A DNA stretch of 64,000 nucleotides from Bacteroidota bacterium (lineage in GTDB: Bacteria > Bacteroidota > Bacteroidia > Chitinophagales > Chitinophagaceae), in contig JAUZOD010000004.1 of NCBI GenBank assembly GCA_030706635.1, forward strand, positions 1-64,000. Direction: 5' to 3'. Position 1 is the stretch's first letter, and each line of letters begins with the position of its first letter. A model generated the notes under the pieces. The model saw nothing but the letters and a program-made list of their open reading frames with translations, did no database searches and was not told the origin of the DNA. Made by a program: the position numbers and the translations under genes. Below are positions 37,001-45,467 of the stretch, piece after piece.

Positions 37001-37380
37001 AGGCTTACACACTGGCTTCCACGGTATTGATCAATGACGGAAAGGGACATTTTTCAGCTTCCGCACTTCCCTATACGTTGCAGTGGACACCTATTTTCGC
37101 TTTTGCTGCCCATGATTTTAACGGGGATGGCAAAATGGATTTGCTGACGGGTGGCGATTTCTTCGGAACCGAACCATTCGAAGGACGTTATGATGCGATG
37201 CCCCTTGAAGTATATCATGGAAACGGCAAAGGCGGATTCAAGGCTGCCCTGCCCCTTTCGCCTCCGCTGGATACGCTTTCCGGACAGGTAAGAAGCATTG
37301 AGCCCATCCGGATGGCCAATGGAAAAAAAGCCATGATCGTTGGATTTAATAATAGCGCCCTCCGTTTACTGAGTTATTGA
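34012..37380 (+). CDS. VCBS/FG-GAP repeat lipoprotein with ASPIC/UnbV domain
   Basis: 1122 residues from a TTG start (34012); a GTG three codons later is possible. Lipobox ALLSGC follows a short signal. Many calcium-binding FG-GAP/VCBS repeats of the form DINNDGLPDIYF and DVNGDGLLDIYV form one or two beta-propellers. An ASPIC/UnbV domain lies near residues 520-600 (GIGTKVFLFAG, SSEPLLHFGLG). Such proteins often follow susCD in Bacteroidota and are thought to bind glycan or protein at the cell surface; the exact role is unknown. Its last 15 bp overlap the end of the opposing gene. Confidence 0.92.
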   Translation: MSSVNKHLYFFIFCIALLSGCSHRPPALFNILPASETNIHFVNSNEDRDTLSILDYMYFYNGAGVAIGDINNDGLPDIYFASNTGGNKLYLNKGNFKFEDITESAGVGGHADWTTGVTMADVNGDGLLDIYVCTVGNFYQRDSIGAKHLYFQHSRNQLFVNNGNNTFTESAAKWGLDIVGYNTQAVFFDYDKDGDLDMFLLQHSTHQTDSYGPISLRDKYSPESGGKLYRNDGGHFTDVTKGSGIYSSALGYGLGVAVADLNHDGYDDIYVSNDFHENDYYYINQGNGTFKEMNNQAFGHESKFSMGNDIADINNDGWPDIMTVDMLPEDEKVLKSSLGDDPLNLYMYQRSFGYNYQYARNCLQLNTGKGKKFSDIALYSGVSATDWSWGPLIADYNLDGQNDIFVSNGIKSRPNDLDYYKFISSLPQRHTSVGKREHDKRILEHLPPGAWHNYIYEGDSSMKFQDRSADWGFEKATLSQGASYADLDGDGALDLVTNNMNEPAGIYRNNVRAQNPLSHYLTIQLKGKSPNSFGIGTKVFLFAGAKLFYQELQPERGFMSSSEPLLHFGLGQHNLLDSIVVIWPDNTVQRIYKQETNRKLVLTYQREKNDTIRDHYAFVNSLLHTEDSSELKDITVQSGIRYVHKEDHSFIDFNEHIFLPHELSTSGPKVAVADVNGDGLEDFFVCGAKGQGGNLFLQKKDAGFTASPDSAVFLADRNCEDVDARFIDVNGDGFPDLYVASGGNEYSGNAPELLDRLYLNDGKGHFTKSTTLPPLYENKSVVRAADFDKDGDQDIFVGGRANAGIYGMPPTSYLLRNDGKGNFSIVTDEVIPGLSHIGMVTDAVWMDVDRDGWPDLIVTGEWMPPILFKNNHGHFTRETLTSDDVDLSGWWSTIKIADINGDGFDDLLLGNYGLNSKLTASTEYPLKMYVGDIMGNGRMVQIMAIAKKGKYYPFLNKENLEKGLPYLKKRYLTYGEMAGKTVEEIFGKKLDSTALFKAYTLASTVLINDGKGHFSASALPYTLQWTPIFAFAAHDFNGDGKMDLLTGGDFFGTEPFEGRYDAMPLEVYHGNGKGGFKAALPLSPPLDTLSGQVRSIEPIRMANGKKAMIVGFNNSALRLLSY

Positions 37381-38355
37381 AGAGCGGAGCGGATAAATTA
37401 ATTCAATCTTGATGATTGAGGTATCGGAAACCGGCAGAGGAGACAAATATTTTTCAAAATCAGCCGAAGCGCTTAACAGCTGATGATCATACAAATATTT
37501 TTCCATGGCCCGGTAAGCAGTGAACCGGTCGCGGAAAGCACCTTCATAGGTACCAGACACAAGCACCTGATTGCCCGGCAACTGCTGACATTTGACCAGA
37601 TAGTCCCCTTCGATGACCTGTTTGATGTGAATACCCGCCACAATCTTTGTGGTATCACCCGGCAGGAATTCGAAGGAGACGTTTTTTAAACCGGTTGGCT
37701 TTTCGTGATGGGCAACCGCAAAGCTATCCAGTTCTTTAAACAGGTAAGGCAGCGTTTTAAAAATATCCTGTTTACCGGTAACCGTCGCCTGTTGCGTCAG
37801 AAAGATGGTATCAGCGGGATTTTTAAATTGAATGGGAAGACCATAAAACCTGGCCGGATCATCCAGGTAGGATTTTAATCCCGAGATGGTTTTATCGGCA
37901 AAAGATTCGGATTTAAGAAATGGCAGAATCTTGTAGAGTAATCTGGAATCCTGATCATAATTGATCCGGACATTATGAAATGAGGTCGGCTGGCCATTAC
38001 CAATATAGGGAACTATCGAATAAATGAACATGGCATGCTGCGAGCCCTTTGTTTCTTCCAGTTGATATAAAAGATAATTGATCTGGGTGACCGTGATTTT
38101 TTTTCCCGGGATATTCAGCTCGAGACTATGATGAACAGTATCAGCGTGAAAATTGCAGGATGTTGAATCTTTTTGCCAGGCATCGCGAACCGAAGAGTCC
38201 CATTTGATCCAACTGGCCGGTTTCATGGTGGAAGCGGCGATATTATCCAGGGTATTACTGATAAAAACCTGGTTTTTCTGAACAGAAGGAATGAAAAAAG
38301 CAATGACTAAGGCCAGCAGGACAAGACCGGATAAGGCAAAAAGGATTTTCTTCAT
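37366..38355 (-). CDS. GyrI-like effector-binding-domain protein with N-terminal membrane anchor
   Basis: 329 residues starting at MKKILFALSG, preferred over an ATG at 38391 because it puts the hydrophobic helix (about 5-25) at the N-terminus. Residues 30-165 resemble an SRPBCC-like region (PASWIKWDSSVRDAW). Residues about 185-329 look like a GyrI/BmrR-type effector-binding domain (LVSGTYEGAFRDRFTAYRAM, IKIELIYPL) that usually binds small molecules. There is no DNA-binding domain. It is divergent from the GH101-like gene with 65 bp between them. The function is unknown; sensing or binding of a small hydrophobic ligand at the membrane is a guess. Confidence 0.6.
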   Translation of the reverse strand: MKKILFALSGLVLLALVIAFFIPSVQKNQVFISNTLDNIAASTMKPASWIKWDSSVRDAWQKDSTSCNFHADTVHHSLELNIPGKKITVTQINYLLYQLEETKGSQHAMFIYSIVPYIGNGQPTSFHNVRINYDQDSRLLYKILPFLKSESFADKTISGLKSYLDDPARFYGLPIQFKNPADTIFLTQQATVTGKQDIFKTLPYLFKELDSFAVAHHEKPTGLKNVSFEFLPGDTTKIVAGIHIKQVIEGDYLVKCQQLPGNQVLVSGTYEGAFRDRFTAYRAMEKYLYDHQLLSASADFEKYLSPLPVSDTSIIKIELIYPLRSSITQ

Positions 38356-38420
38356 AATGGAGACGCTTTGGTTGGATCGGAAAGAACGCAATGATGAATT
38401 TTAAAATTAAATGAATTTTC

Positions 38421-40562
38421 ATGGATAGACGGAAAGCTTTATTTTTTAACGCATCCTTTATGTTTCTCCTGGCATTTTCCCCCGGCTGCCATCAGCAACA
38501 GAAAATAAAAATGCTGGAAAATGAAAAGCTGAAACTGGAATTGTCCGGCGATCTTCCGCTGATCCGGTCCTATACGATGAAGCAGTCCGGGCTTTCCCTG
38601 CAGGGAGATTCCGGATCAACGGGCTGGTGGGTGAACGGTCATCTGTATCCCTGGAAGGAATGGACCATCCATACAGAAAAGGCCGTTTCGGAAAACAACA
38701 AAACATCCGGTCTCATATATCATATGTATCTGCCGGCCCTTTTTGTAAGTTTCGACTATACCATCACGCTGACGCCCGATGCTATTCTCGTTTCGGCTGA
38801 TCATATCCGTGATACAGCCCAAAAGCTCCTCCGTCTGGATTGGGGAGAAAAAACGCTACTGCATTCGGACGACAGCAGCATGCATTGGTGGACCCGCCAG
38901 TCTTCCCTCTATAAACCTTTTGAAAGAAGAAAGCTCGCCATCAGGGGACTCTGGACCTGGGACGAATTCAGCGGCCGGGTCGGGGACAGCATTTCCCGTG
39001 AATCGGGAATTGACGCCTGTTTGTGGAAGCCGGATTACAAAAATGCGAAAGGGCAGCGAAAGCAGGGCCTGGTAGCGGGTTTGGTCAGCAATACCGATCT
39101 TTTCCCCATACGCGTGGAAGGCGGCCCCGGCAAGGGATTTTCTCTTGGACTGAATACTTATTATCACCGGCTGATGGGTGAACCCATGCCGGATCTGCAG
39201 GCGAAATTATTTCTGGCGGACGATATGAACGGCGACAGCCTGACGGATGACCATGATTATTTTTTTTGGCGGAACCGCCAGTTGCCCGATGTCCCGGAAT
39301 TTATCCGGAGATCCATCGCGTATAAGGTGTTTATGGACAGGCCCGACCAATCCCAGCCTTCAACCACACTGGATCAGTTGGATAAGATTGTTACCGCCAT
39401 CCATAACATCACAGACGGTATTCCGCAGATTGCGTACCTCGTAGGCTGGCAATACAAGGGGCATGATACCGGATATCCCGCGCTGGACAAATGGAACGAC
39501 CGGCTCGGACAGCATTCAGAGGTATACAAAAAATCGGCCTGGTACCGGGACCACCTCAATACCATTTTGTCTTACCACCTGAATATTGACGATGCCTTTA
39601 GATTCAACAAAGACTGGGATAGTTCGCTGATGGCCACAGATTACGACAAGGGCCCGATGTTCTGGCAAATGTCTTATTTGAAAACCGATAGCAACTTTCA
39701 TATTTCCCATTATAAAGATGTAAAATCGGGCGCCATATTCAACAGACTGGGAGAATTTCTGAAAACGGTACCGGTTGAAAAAATTGTACACCTGGACGCT
39801 ATGCGAACCATCAACTGCAACCCGGCCTGGGAAAAGGACAGCATTGGCGTCAGGGAAGAGCTCGACCTGGGATTAAAGCCCATTATACGATGGCTAGAAG
39901 AGAAAGGGATCGAAGTAACCACCGAAGGTCAGAACGGAAATCCCCAGGAACTGACGGGGTGGATAGCAGGTGTTTATCATATGGACGACCCAAGCGACGC
40001 CGACCTGATGATCCATCACCGCAAACTCCTGGGTGGCGGGCTGGGGGAGGGGCGCGGACGGTACGAATGCGGACTGGGCACTTCATTGCATGAGGATCTG
40101 GCTTACCGGAAAATCGGTCAGAACCTGAGTTTCGTCAAAGACTGGAATACCATTAAAGAACGCATCTATCTCGGCTCATTACTCTACCTCTATTATCAGC
40201 AAAGACAGATACGGAATGTAAAAAGAGAACCAGACCTGATCAGGGTTTACTATGATGACGGCACCATCGCCAATATCGATACAAAAAACAATCACCTGCT
40301 GGTCAGTCGCGGCAACCTGGTGATCGCGCGGGACGATGACCGTTTTATTCCTTTGGACAGCGGCATTTATGCCTTTAGCAGAAACGGATCTTCAGCGGAC
40401 TGGGTTCTTCCTCCAGAATACAGCGGTAAAGAACTGGAGGTTTTTTCGCTGACCGAGAAAGGCAGAGGGGCAGCCCCGGAGTGGCGCGTAACCGGGAACA
40501 GAATCCGGCTTTCTTTAAAGGCCGGGGAACCGGTTGAAATAAAAACAAAAAGCAAAAAGTAA
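38421..40562 (+). CDS. GH101/GH129-like glycosidase lipoprotein
   Basis: 713 residues, signal with lipobox SPGC. An N-terminal beta-sandwich (about 30-290) is followed by a catalytic barrel (about 295-610). GWQYKGHDTGYP (342-353), the motif VHLDA with Asp459, and TEGQNG with Glu502 line up with the core, nucleophile and acid/base of GH101 endo-alpha-N-acetylgalactosaminidases and the related GH129 enzymes. The assignment rests on motif order and not on overall similarity that I could measure. It would act on alpha-GalNAc linkages such as O-glycan cores. First gene of an eleven-gene run; the next starts 13 bp downstream. Confidence 0.65.
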   Translation: MDRRKALFFNASFMFLLAFSPGCHQQQKIKMLENEKLKLELSGDLPLIRSYTMKQSGLSLQGDSGSTGWWVNGHLYPWKEWTIHTEKAVSENNKTSGLIYHMYLPALFVSFDYTITLTPDAILVSADHIRDTAQKLLRLDWGEKTLLHSDDSSMHWWTRQSSLYKPFERRKLAIRGLWTWDEFSGRVGDSISRESGIDACLWKPDYKNAKGQRKQGLVAGLVSNTDLFPIRVEGGPGKGFSLGLNTYYHRLMGEPMPDLQAKLFLADDMNGDSLTDDHDYFFWRNRQLPDVPEFIRRSIAYKVFMDRPDQSQPSTTLDQLDKIVTAIHNITDGIPQIAYLVGWQYKGHDTGYPALDKWNDRLGQHSEVYKKSAWYRDHLNTILSYHLNIDDAFRFNKDWDSSLMATDYDKGPMFWQMSYLKTDSNFHISHYKDVKSGAIFNRLGEFLKTVPVEKIVHLDAMRTINCNPAWEKDSIGVREELDLGLKPIIRWLEEKGIEVTTEGQNGNPQELTGWIAGVYHMDDPSDADLMIHHRKLLGGGLGEGRGRYECGLGTSLHEDLAYRKIGQNLSFVKDWNTIKERIYLGSLLYLYYQQRQIRNVKREPDLIRVYYDDGTIANIDTKNNHLLVSRGNLVIARDDDRFIPLDSGIYAFSRNGSSADWVLPPEYSGKELEVFSLTEKGRGAAPEWRVTGNRIRLSLKAGEPVEIKTKSKK

Positions 40563-40575
40563 AACCAGCCATTGC

Positions 40576-41544
40576 ATGTCAAAATATTTTATTTATTATT
40601 CTCTATTTGTTTCACTGGCAACCGGGCTATCATCCTGCAAATTGCAATCTCACTACCAACAGGAAACAGCCGGCGGCTGGATAAAATACGACAGTAATCC
40701 CGTTCTCGGCGGAGACCTGGGAACCATATTCGATATCAGCGTGCTGCATGATCAGCCCGGGAAATTCCAAATGTATTGCTCCTGGCGGCCGCAGCGGAGC
40801 ATTGCCTTATCTGCCAGCACCGACGGATTGCACTGGACCAAACCGGAGATCTGCCTGCAATACAATGACAGCAGTGGTTGGGAACGGGATGTAAACAGGC
40901 CGGTCGTGATTTATAAGGACGGCAAATATCATATGTGGTATACCGGCGAAAACGACAGCGCGTCGGCCATCGGCTATGCCGTGAGCGACGATGGCAAACA
41001 ATTCATCCGCACGGGCATCGCGCCTGTAATGAAGGCGGAGCAGCCCTGGGAGAAGAAAGCACTGATGTGTCCTCATGTGATCTGGGATGAGACCCAAAAA
41101 ATATTCAGGATGTGGTATTCAGGCGGTGAACAATATGAACCGGATGCCATTGGTTATGCGACGAGCCCGGATGGAATTCACTGGAGCAAATATGCCGGAA
41201 ATCCCATCTTCCGTAATAATAAAAATAATCTTTGGGAGCAGGATAAAGTGACCGCCTGTCAGGTGATCAGAAGAAAGGATGACTACCTGATGTTTTATAT
41301 CGGGTTTAAAAACATTGATTACGCGCAGATCGGAATGGCCCGTTCCAGGGACGGAATAAACAACTGGGAAAGATATCCGGATAATCCGATCATAAAGCCA
41401 GGAAAGGAATGGGATTCCAGCGCCGTATATAAACCCTATGCCGTTCAGGATGGAAACCGCTGGCTTCTGTACTACAACGGCCGCCGCAACAATAAAGAGC
41501 AGATCGGCATTGCCATACATCAGGGATTAAACCTGGGATTTTAA
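40576..41544 (+). CDS. Five-bladed propeller glycosidase-like lipoprotein (GH32/43/130-type)
   Basis: 322 residues with a lipoprotein signal (ATGLSSC). Repeating blades with the pattern DGxHW and YHMWYTGEN are typical of the GH32/GH43/GH130 propeller superfamily: ALSASTDGLHWTKP, FRMWYSGGEQYEPDAIGYATSPDG, IGMARSRDGINNWERYP. Candidate acidic residues include Asp in VNRPVVIYKDG and Glu in LWEQDKVTA. The exact family and activity cannot be decided by eye. It is 12 bp before the next gene. Confidence 0.7.
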   Translation: MSKYFIYYSLFVSLATGLSSCKLQSHYQQETAGGWIKYDSNPVLGGDLGTIFDISVLHDQPGKFQMYCSWRPQRSIALSASTDGLHWTKPEICLQYNDSSGWERDVNRPVVIYKDGKYHMWYTGENDSASAIGYAVSDDGKQFIRTGIAPVMKAEQPWEKKALMCPHVIWDETQKIFRMWYSGGEQYEPDAIGYATSPDGIHWSKYAGNPIFRNNKNNLWEQDKVTACQVIRRKDDYLMFYIGFKNIDYAQIGMARSRDGINNWERYPDNPIIKPGKEWDSSAVYKPYAVQDGNRWLLYYNGRRNNKEQIGIAIHQGLNLGF

Positions 41545-41556
41545 AAAAAAACACGG

Positions 41557-43167
41557 ATGCGCAGCAGGTTAAAATATATCGTTTTTGGGCTGATCTGCTG
41601 CCTTTGGGCTTCGCAGGAAATTTATCCGCAAACGATTGTATTGAATTCTGAATCGTTTAAGCACTATATTGATTCGTTTAACGTGAACGATCAGGAACTA
41701 TATCCGCAATACATTCCAAATAGCGAGAGCTGGAAGTTTTTATCCGATAATATTCCGCTTTTGGATTGCCCGGACAAGATGATGGAACAAACTTATTATT
41801 TCAGGTGGTGGACGTACAGAAAACACATCCGGAAAACGCCGGAGGGATTTGTGATTCTGGAATTTCTGCCGGATGTATCCTGGGCCGGAAAATACAATAC
41901 GATTAATTGTGCTGCGGCGTTACATGTGTACGAAGGCCGATGGCTCCACGATCAGGCTTATATGAAGGATTATATCCGCTTCTGGTACAAGGGGGGCGGG
42001 GATATGCGCGCTTACAGCTGCTGGATGGCGGATGCCCTGCTGAACCAGAGTTTTGTGACCGGTGACATTTCGCAGGCGGAACATCTGCTGCCCGACCTGG
42101 TGAACAATTATACCCTCTGGGAAAAAGAAAACAGCGACAGCACCGGGCTCTATTTTCAGATCGACGGAAAAGATGGTATGGAGGTATCCGTTTGCGGAGA
42201 GAATTCAGAAAAACCGGCTTACCGGCCAACCATCAATGCTTATCAGTACGGAGATGCCCGGGCGATTTCCAAAATCGCCGCTTTGTCAGGTAAAGAAAAT
42301 ATAGCAGCCACTTTCGATCAGAAGGCAGACCGGCTGAAAGAAAAACTGCAGGAAAAACTATGGGATGACGATGCCGGATTTTTTAAAGTGCTTCCCCGCG
42401 GAGCCGGCGCTCCATTCTGTACCGCACGGGAACTATTGGGCTATACCCCCTGGTTTTTTAATATGACCCGATCTTCAGATGAGCGCGCCTGGAAATTCCT
42501 AATGGATAAATCTTATTTTTTTGCACCCTTCGGGCTCACCACGGTTGAACAGAACCATCCCGGATTTGCCATCTCCTACAAAGGACATGAATGCCAGTGG
42601 GATGGGCCCAGCTGGCCATTTGCCAGTTCGGTTACCTTAACCGGTCTTGCCAATACCCTGAACAACGATCAGCAGAAATATATCGGAAAGAAGGATTATT
42701 TTACTTTACTCAGACAGTACGCGAATGCGCAGCAGTTAACCCGGGAGGATGGAAAGCGGGTGCCCTGGATAGATGAAAACCTGAATCCCTATACCGGTGA
42801 CTGGATCGCCAGAACCCGGTTAAAAACATGGGAGAACGGAACCTGGTCAGCAGAAAAAGGAGGCGTGGAAAGAGGAAAGGATTATAATCATTCCACCTAT
42901 TGCGATCTGATCATTTCCGGTTTGATCGGCATCAGACCCCAACTGGGGAATCAACTGGTTATTAATCCGCTGCTGCCTGATAATACATGGGACTATTTTT
43001 GTCTGGACCGGATTTTATATCACGGACATATGCTTACTGTGCTGTATGATAAAACAGGTAGGCGATATAAAAAAGGCAAAGGCTTTTTTATTTTTATTGA
43101 CGGAAAGAAAGTGTCGGACCACCCTAAATTGCAGAAAGTCTGTCTTACCCTAAACAGTAATCACTAA
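41557..43167 (+). CDS. (alpha/alpha)6-barrel glycosidase, MGH1/GH63-like
   Basis: 536 residues with a signal peptide (cut near EIYPQT). The body is an alpha/alpha toroid: QTYYFRWWTYRKHIR, GGGDMRAYSCWMADAL, DGMEVSVCGENSE, RPTINAYQYGDARAI, and GHECQWDGPSWPFASSVTL. The pair Asp (DGMEVS) and Glu late in the chain fits inverting glycosidases of the GH63/MGH1-like group. Which glycan is cut is not clear; alpha-glucosyl or alpha-mannosyl substrates are known for relatives. Its stop TAA overlaps the ATG of the next gene by one base (TAATG), so translation is coupled. Confidence 0.65.
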   Translation: MRSRLKYIVFGLICCLWASQEIYPQTIVLNSESFKHYIDSFNVNDQELYPQYIPNSESWKFLSDNIPLLDCPDKMMEQTYYFRWWTYRKHIRKTPEGFVILEFLPDVSWAGKYNTINCAAALHVYEGRWLHDQAYMKDYIRFWYKGGGDMRAYSCWMADALLNQSFVTGDISQAEHLLPDLVNNYTLWEKENSDSTGLYFQIDGKDGMEVSVCGENSEKPAYRPTINAYQYGDARAISKIAALSGKENIAATFDQKADRLKEKLQEKLWDDDAGFFKVLPRGAGAPFCTARELLGYTPWFFNMTRSSDERAWKFLMDKSYFFAPFGLTTVEQNHPGFAISYKGHECQWDGPSWPFASSVTLTGLANTLNNDQQKYIGKKDYFTLLRQYANAQQLTREDGKRVPWIDENLNPYTGDWIARTRLKTWENGTWSAEKGGVERGKDYNHSTYCDLIISGLIGIRPQLGNQLVINPLLPDNTWDYFCLDRILYHGHMLTVLYDKTGRRYKKGKGFFIFIDGKKVSDHPKLQKVCLTLNSNH

Positions 43168-45467
43168 TGGCTATAATACAGAAATCAATCCGGCTTCTCA
43201 TTCTCCTCATGCTATGCAAAGGGATTATCTGCGCACAAACGCCATCGCCGCACGATCTTTCTTTTGACTCCCTGGCAACACGCTGGGATGAGGCCATTCC
43301 GCTCGGAAACGGCATGCTGGGCTCGCTGGTCTGGCAAAAAGGAGAACGCCTCCGTTTCTCTCTGGATCGGGCCGACCTTTGGGACATGCGGCCCATGCAG
43401 GGCTTACACCGGAAGGAATTCAGCTATCAGTGGGTTTACGGCCAGGTGATAAAAAAAGATTATGCTATCGTCCAGCGATATTTCGATGACCCCTATCTGA
43501 ATGATCCGGCGCCTTCCAAAATTCCCGGCGCCGCACTGGAATTTGATACCCGGGAATGGGGAGCGGTTCAGGATGTGCACCTGTTTATTCAAAATGCATT
43601 GTGTACGGTGAAATGGACAAACGGGGTTGTTTTAAAAACCTTTGTTCACGCTACAAAACCCGCTGGCTGGTTCCGGTTTGAAAACCTGCCACAGGATATC
43701 GTGCCCATGCTGGAGGCTCCTAAATACCAGGGAGCCATTGATTCCAATGCGCGGGGAACCGTGGAAGGAGACGATCTCAGCCTGCTGGGATATCAGCAGG
43801 GGAGTATTAAAAAGACCGGCAACCACATCACTTATCTTCAGAAAGGCTGGGGCGGATTCAGCTACGAGGTTGAGGTGTATTGGAAAAAAATAAACGCGCA
43901 CACGCTGGAAGGCGTATGGAGTATTTCCTCGCATTTCCCTGACAAAAAAATCAACCGCACAGGAATTGATCTGGCCGGCGAAATGAAAAAGGGATATGAC
44001 GAAGATTACCGGTCACACAAAAGCTGGTGGGCGGGATTCTGGAGCAAATCAGCTGTACACGTACCGGAAGCTGTGCTGGAAAAACAATGGTATCTGGAAC
44101 AATACAAATTCGGCTCAGCAGCCCGCAGGGGGGCGCCGCCCATATCCCTGCAGGCGGTATGGACTGCAGATAACGGACGCCTTCCGCCATGGAAAGGAGA
44201 TTTTCATCATGACCTGAATACCGAACTGAGTTACTGGCCCTGCTACAGTGGAAATCATCTGGAGGAAGGTTTGTCTTATCTCGATCACCTGGATGCCAAC
44301 AAAGCCAATTATAAAAGATTTACCAAAAGATATTTCAATAAGGAAGGGCTGGCGGTGCCGGGGGTAACCACCCTGGACGGAACTGAAATGGGCGGCTGGA
44401 TTCAATATTCTTTATCGCCGACCACCGCGGCCTGGCTGGCGCATCATTATTACCTGCATTGGAGATACAGCATGGACAGAACTTTTTTAAGAACCCGGGC
44501 TTATCCCTGGATCAGAGAAGTTGCTGTGTTTTTAGAGGACATGACTTCCCCTGATGAAAACGGAAAACGAAAGCTGCCCATGAGTTCCAGTCCGGAGATC
44601 AATGACAACAGTCTTAGCGCCTGGTTTATGGAAAATACCAACTACGATCTGGCTTTGATGAAATTCACATTTGCTGCCGCAAAAGAGCTGGCCTCGGAAC
44701 TCGGTCTGAAAAAAGAGGCTGCACATTGGAATACCATCGGATCACAGTTCGGCGACTATGCATTAACGGACAAAAACGAACTGAAGTTTGCGCCATCCAA
44801 ACCCTATGATGAATCACATCGTCATTTTTCCAACCTGCTGGCGATTTATCCCCTCGGCCTGCTGCAGTGGGAGCACGGCGACAGGGAGAGATCCATCATT
44901 AAAAATTCCCTGGCCCTGATTGATAAAGTAGGACCGGCGAATTGGTGCGGATATTCCTTTGCCTGGCTCGCGAGTCTGAAGGCCCGCGCAAAAGACGGCG
45001 AGGGTGCTGCCACCGCGCTGGAAATATTTGCCAAAGCATTCTGCTCTATAAACAGTTTTCATCTCAATGGCGACCAGACCGGATCCGGCTATTCCTCATT
45101 TACCTACCGGCCCTTTACCCTGGAAGGCAATTTTGCCTTTGCCTCGGGCCTGCAGGAAATGCTCTTGCAGAGTTATGCCGGATTCATCGAAATTATGCCG
45201 GCTGTCCCGGATTCATGGAAGAACATATCCTTTGAGAAATTACGGGCAGAAGGCGCGTTCCTGGTTAGCGCGCAGAAAAGCGGAGGGCAGATAGCCGGGG
45301 TACAAATCAGCGCAGAAAAGGGCGGAACAACCCGGTTGAAACTACCTTTTGCCGCGTGGAAAATCAGTTTTCAAAAAGGCGTTAAGGCCAAAGATAACGG
45401 AGACGGATACCTGACGCTGGTCTGCCAGCCCGGTGGAACGATCGCAATCAATAATCTGAAAAAATAA
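43167..45467 (+). CDS. GH95-like glycosidase with altered catalytic base
   Basis: 766 residues. Signal peptide ends near GIICAQ. N-terminal beta-sandwich (WDEAIPLGNGMLGSLVW) and alpha/alpha barrel of GH95. The acid is expected at Glu477 in SSSPEIND. Where GH95 enzymes carry the base Asp (DGNF), this protein has PFTLEGNF with Glu653, and the Asn-rich base-helper motif usually INIQMNYWP reads DLNTELSYWP. The changes suggest another substrate or mechanism within the family, although a subfamily of GH95-like proteins may share them. Its start and stop are both coupled (TAATG) to the flanking genes. Confidence 0.82.
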   Translation: MAIIQKSIRLLILLMLCKGIICAQTPSPHDLSFDSLATRWDEAIPLGNGMLGSLVWQKGERLRFSLDRADLWDMRPMQGLHRKEFSYQWVYGQVIKKDYAIVQRYFDDPYLNDPAPSKIPGAALEFDTREWGAVQDVHLFIQNALCTVKWTNGVVLKTFVHATKPAGWFRFENLPQDIVPMLEAPKYQGAIDSNARGTVEGDDLSLLGYQQGSIKKTGNHITYLQKGWGGFSYEVEVYWKKINAHTLEGVWSISSHFPDKKINRTGIDLAGEMKKGYDEDYRSHKSWWAGFWSKSAVHVPEAVLEKQWYLEQYKFGSAARRGAPPISLQAVWTADNGRLPPWKGDFHHDLNTELSYWPCYSGNHLEEGLSYLDHLDANKANYKRFTKRYFNKEGLAVPGVTTLDGTEMGGWIQYSLSPTTAAWLAHHYYLHWRYSMDRTFLRTRAYPWIREVAVFLEDMTSPDENGKRKLPMSSSPEINDNSLSAWFMENTNYDLALMKFTFAAAKELASELGLKKEAAHWNTIGSQFGDYALTDKNELKFAPSKPYDESHRHFSNLLAIYPLGLLQWEHGDRERSIIKNSLALIDKVGPANWCGYSFAWLASLKARAKDGEGAATALEIFAKAFCSINSFHLNGDQTGSGYSSFTYRPFTLEGNFAFASGLQEMLLQSYAGFIEIMPAVPDSWKNISFEKLRAEGAFLVSAQKSGGQIAGVQISAEKGGTTRLKLPFAAWKISFQKGVKAKDNGDGYLTLVCQPGGTIAINNLKK

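Noticed and set aside
41629-41638. CAAACGATTG, one mismatch from the operator
   Set aside because: It lies inside the coding sequence near the start of the MGH1-like gene (codons of PQTIV) and the mismatch breaks the palindrome centre-right; no promoter is near.
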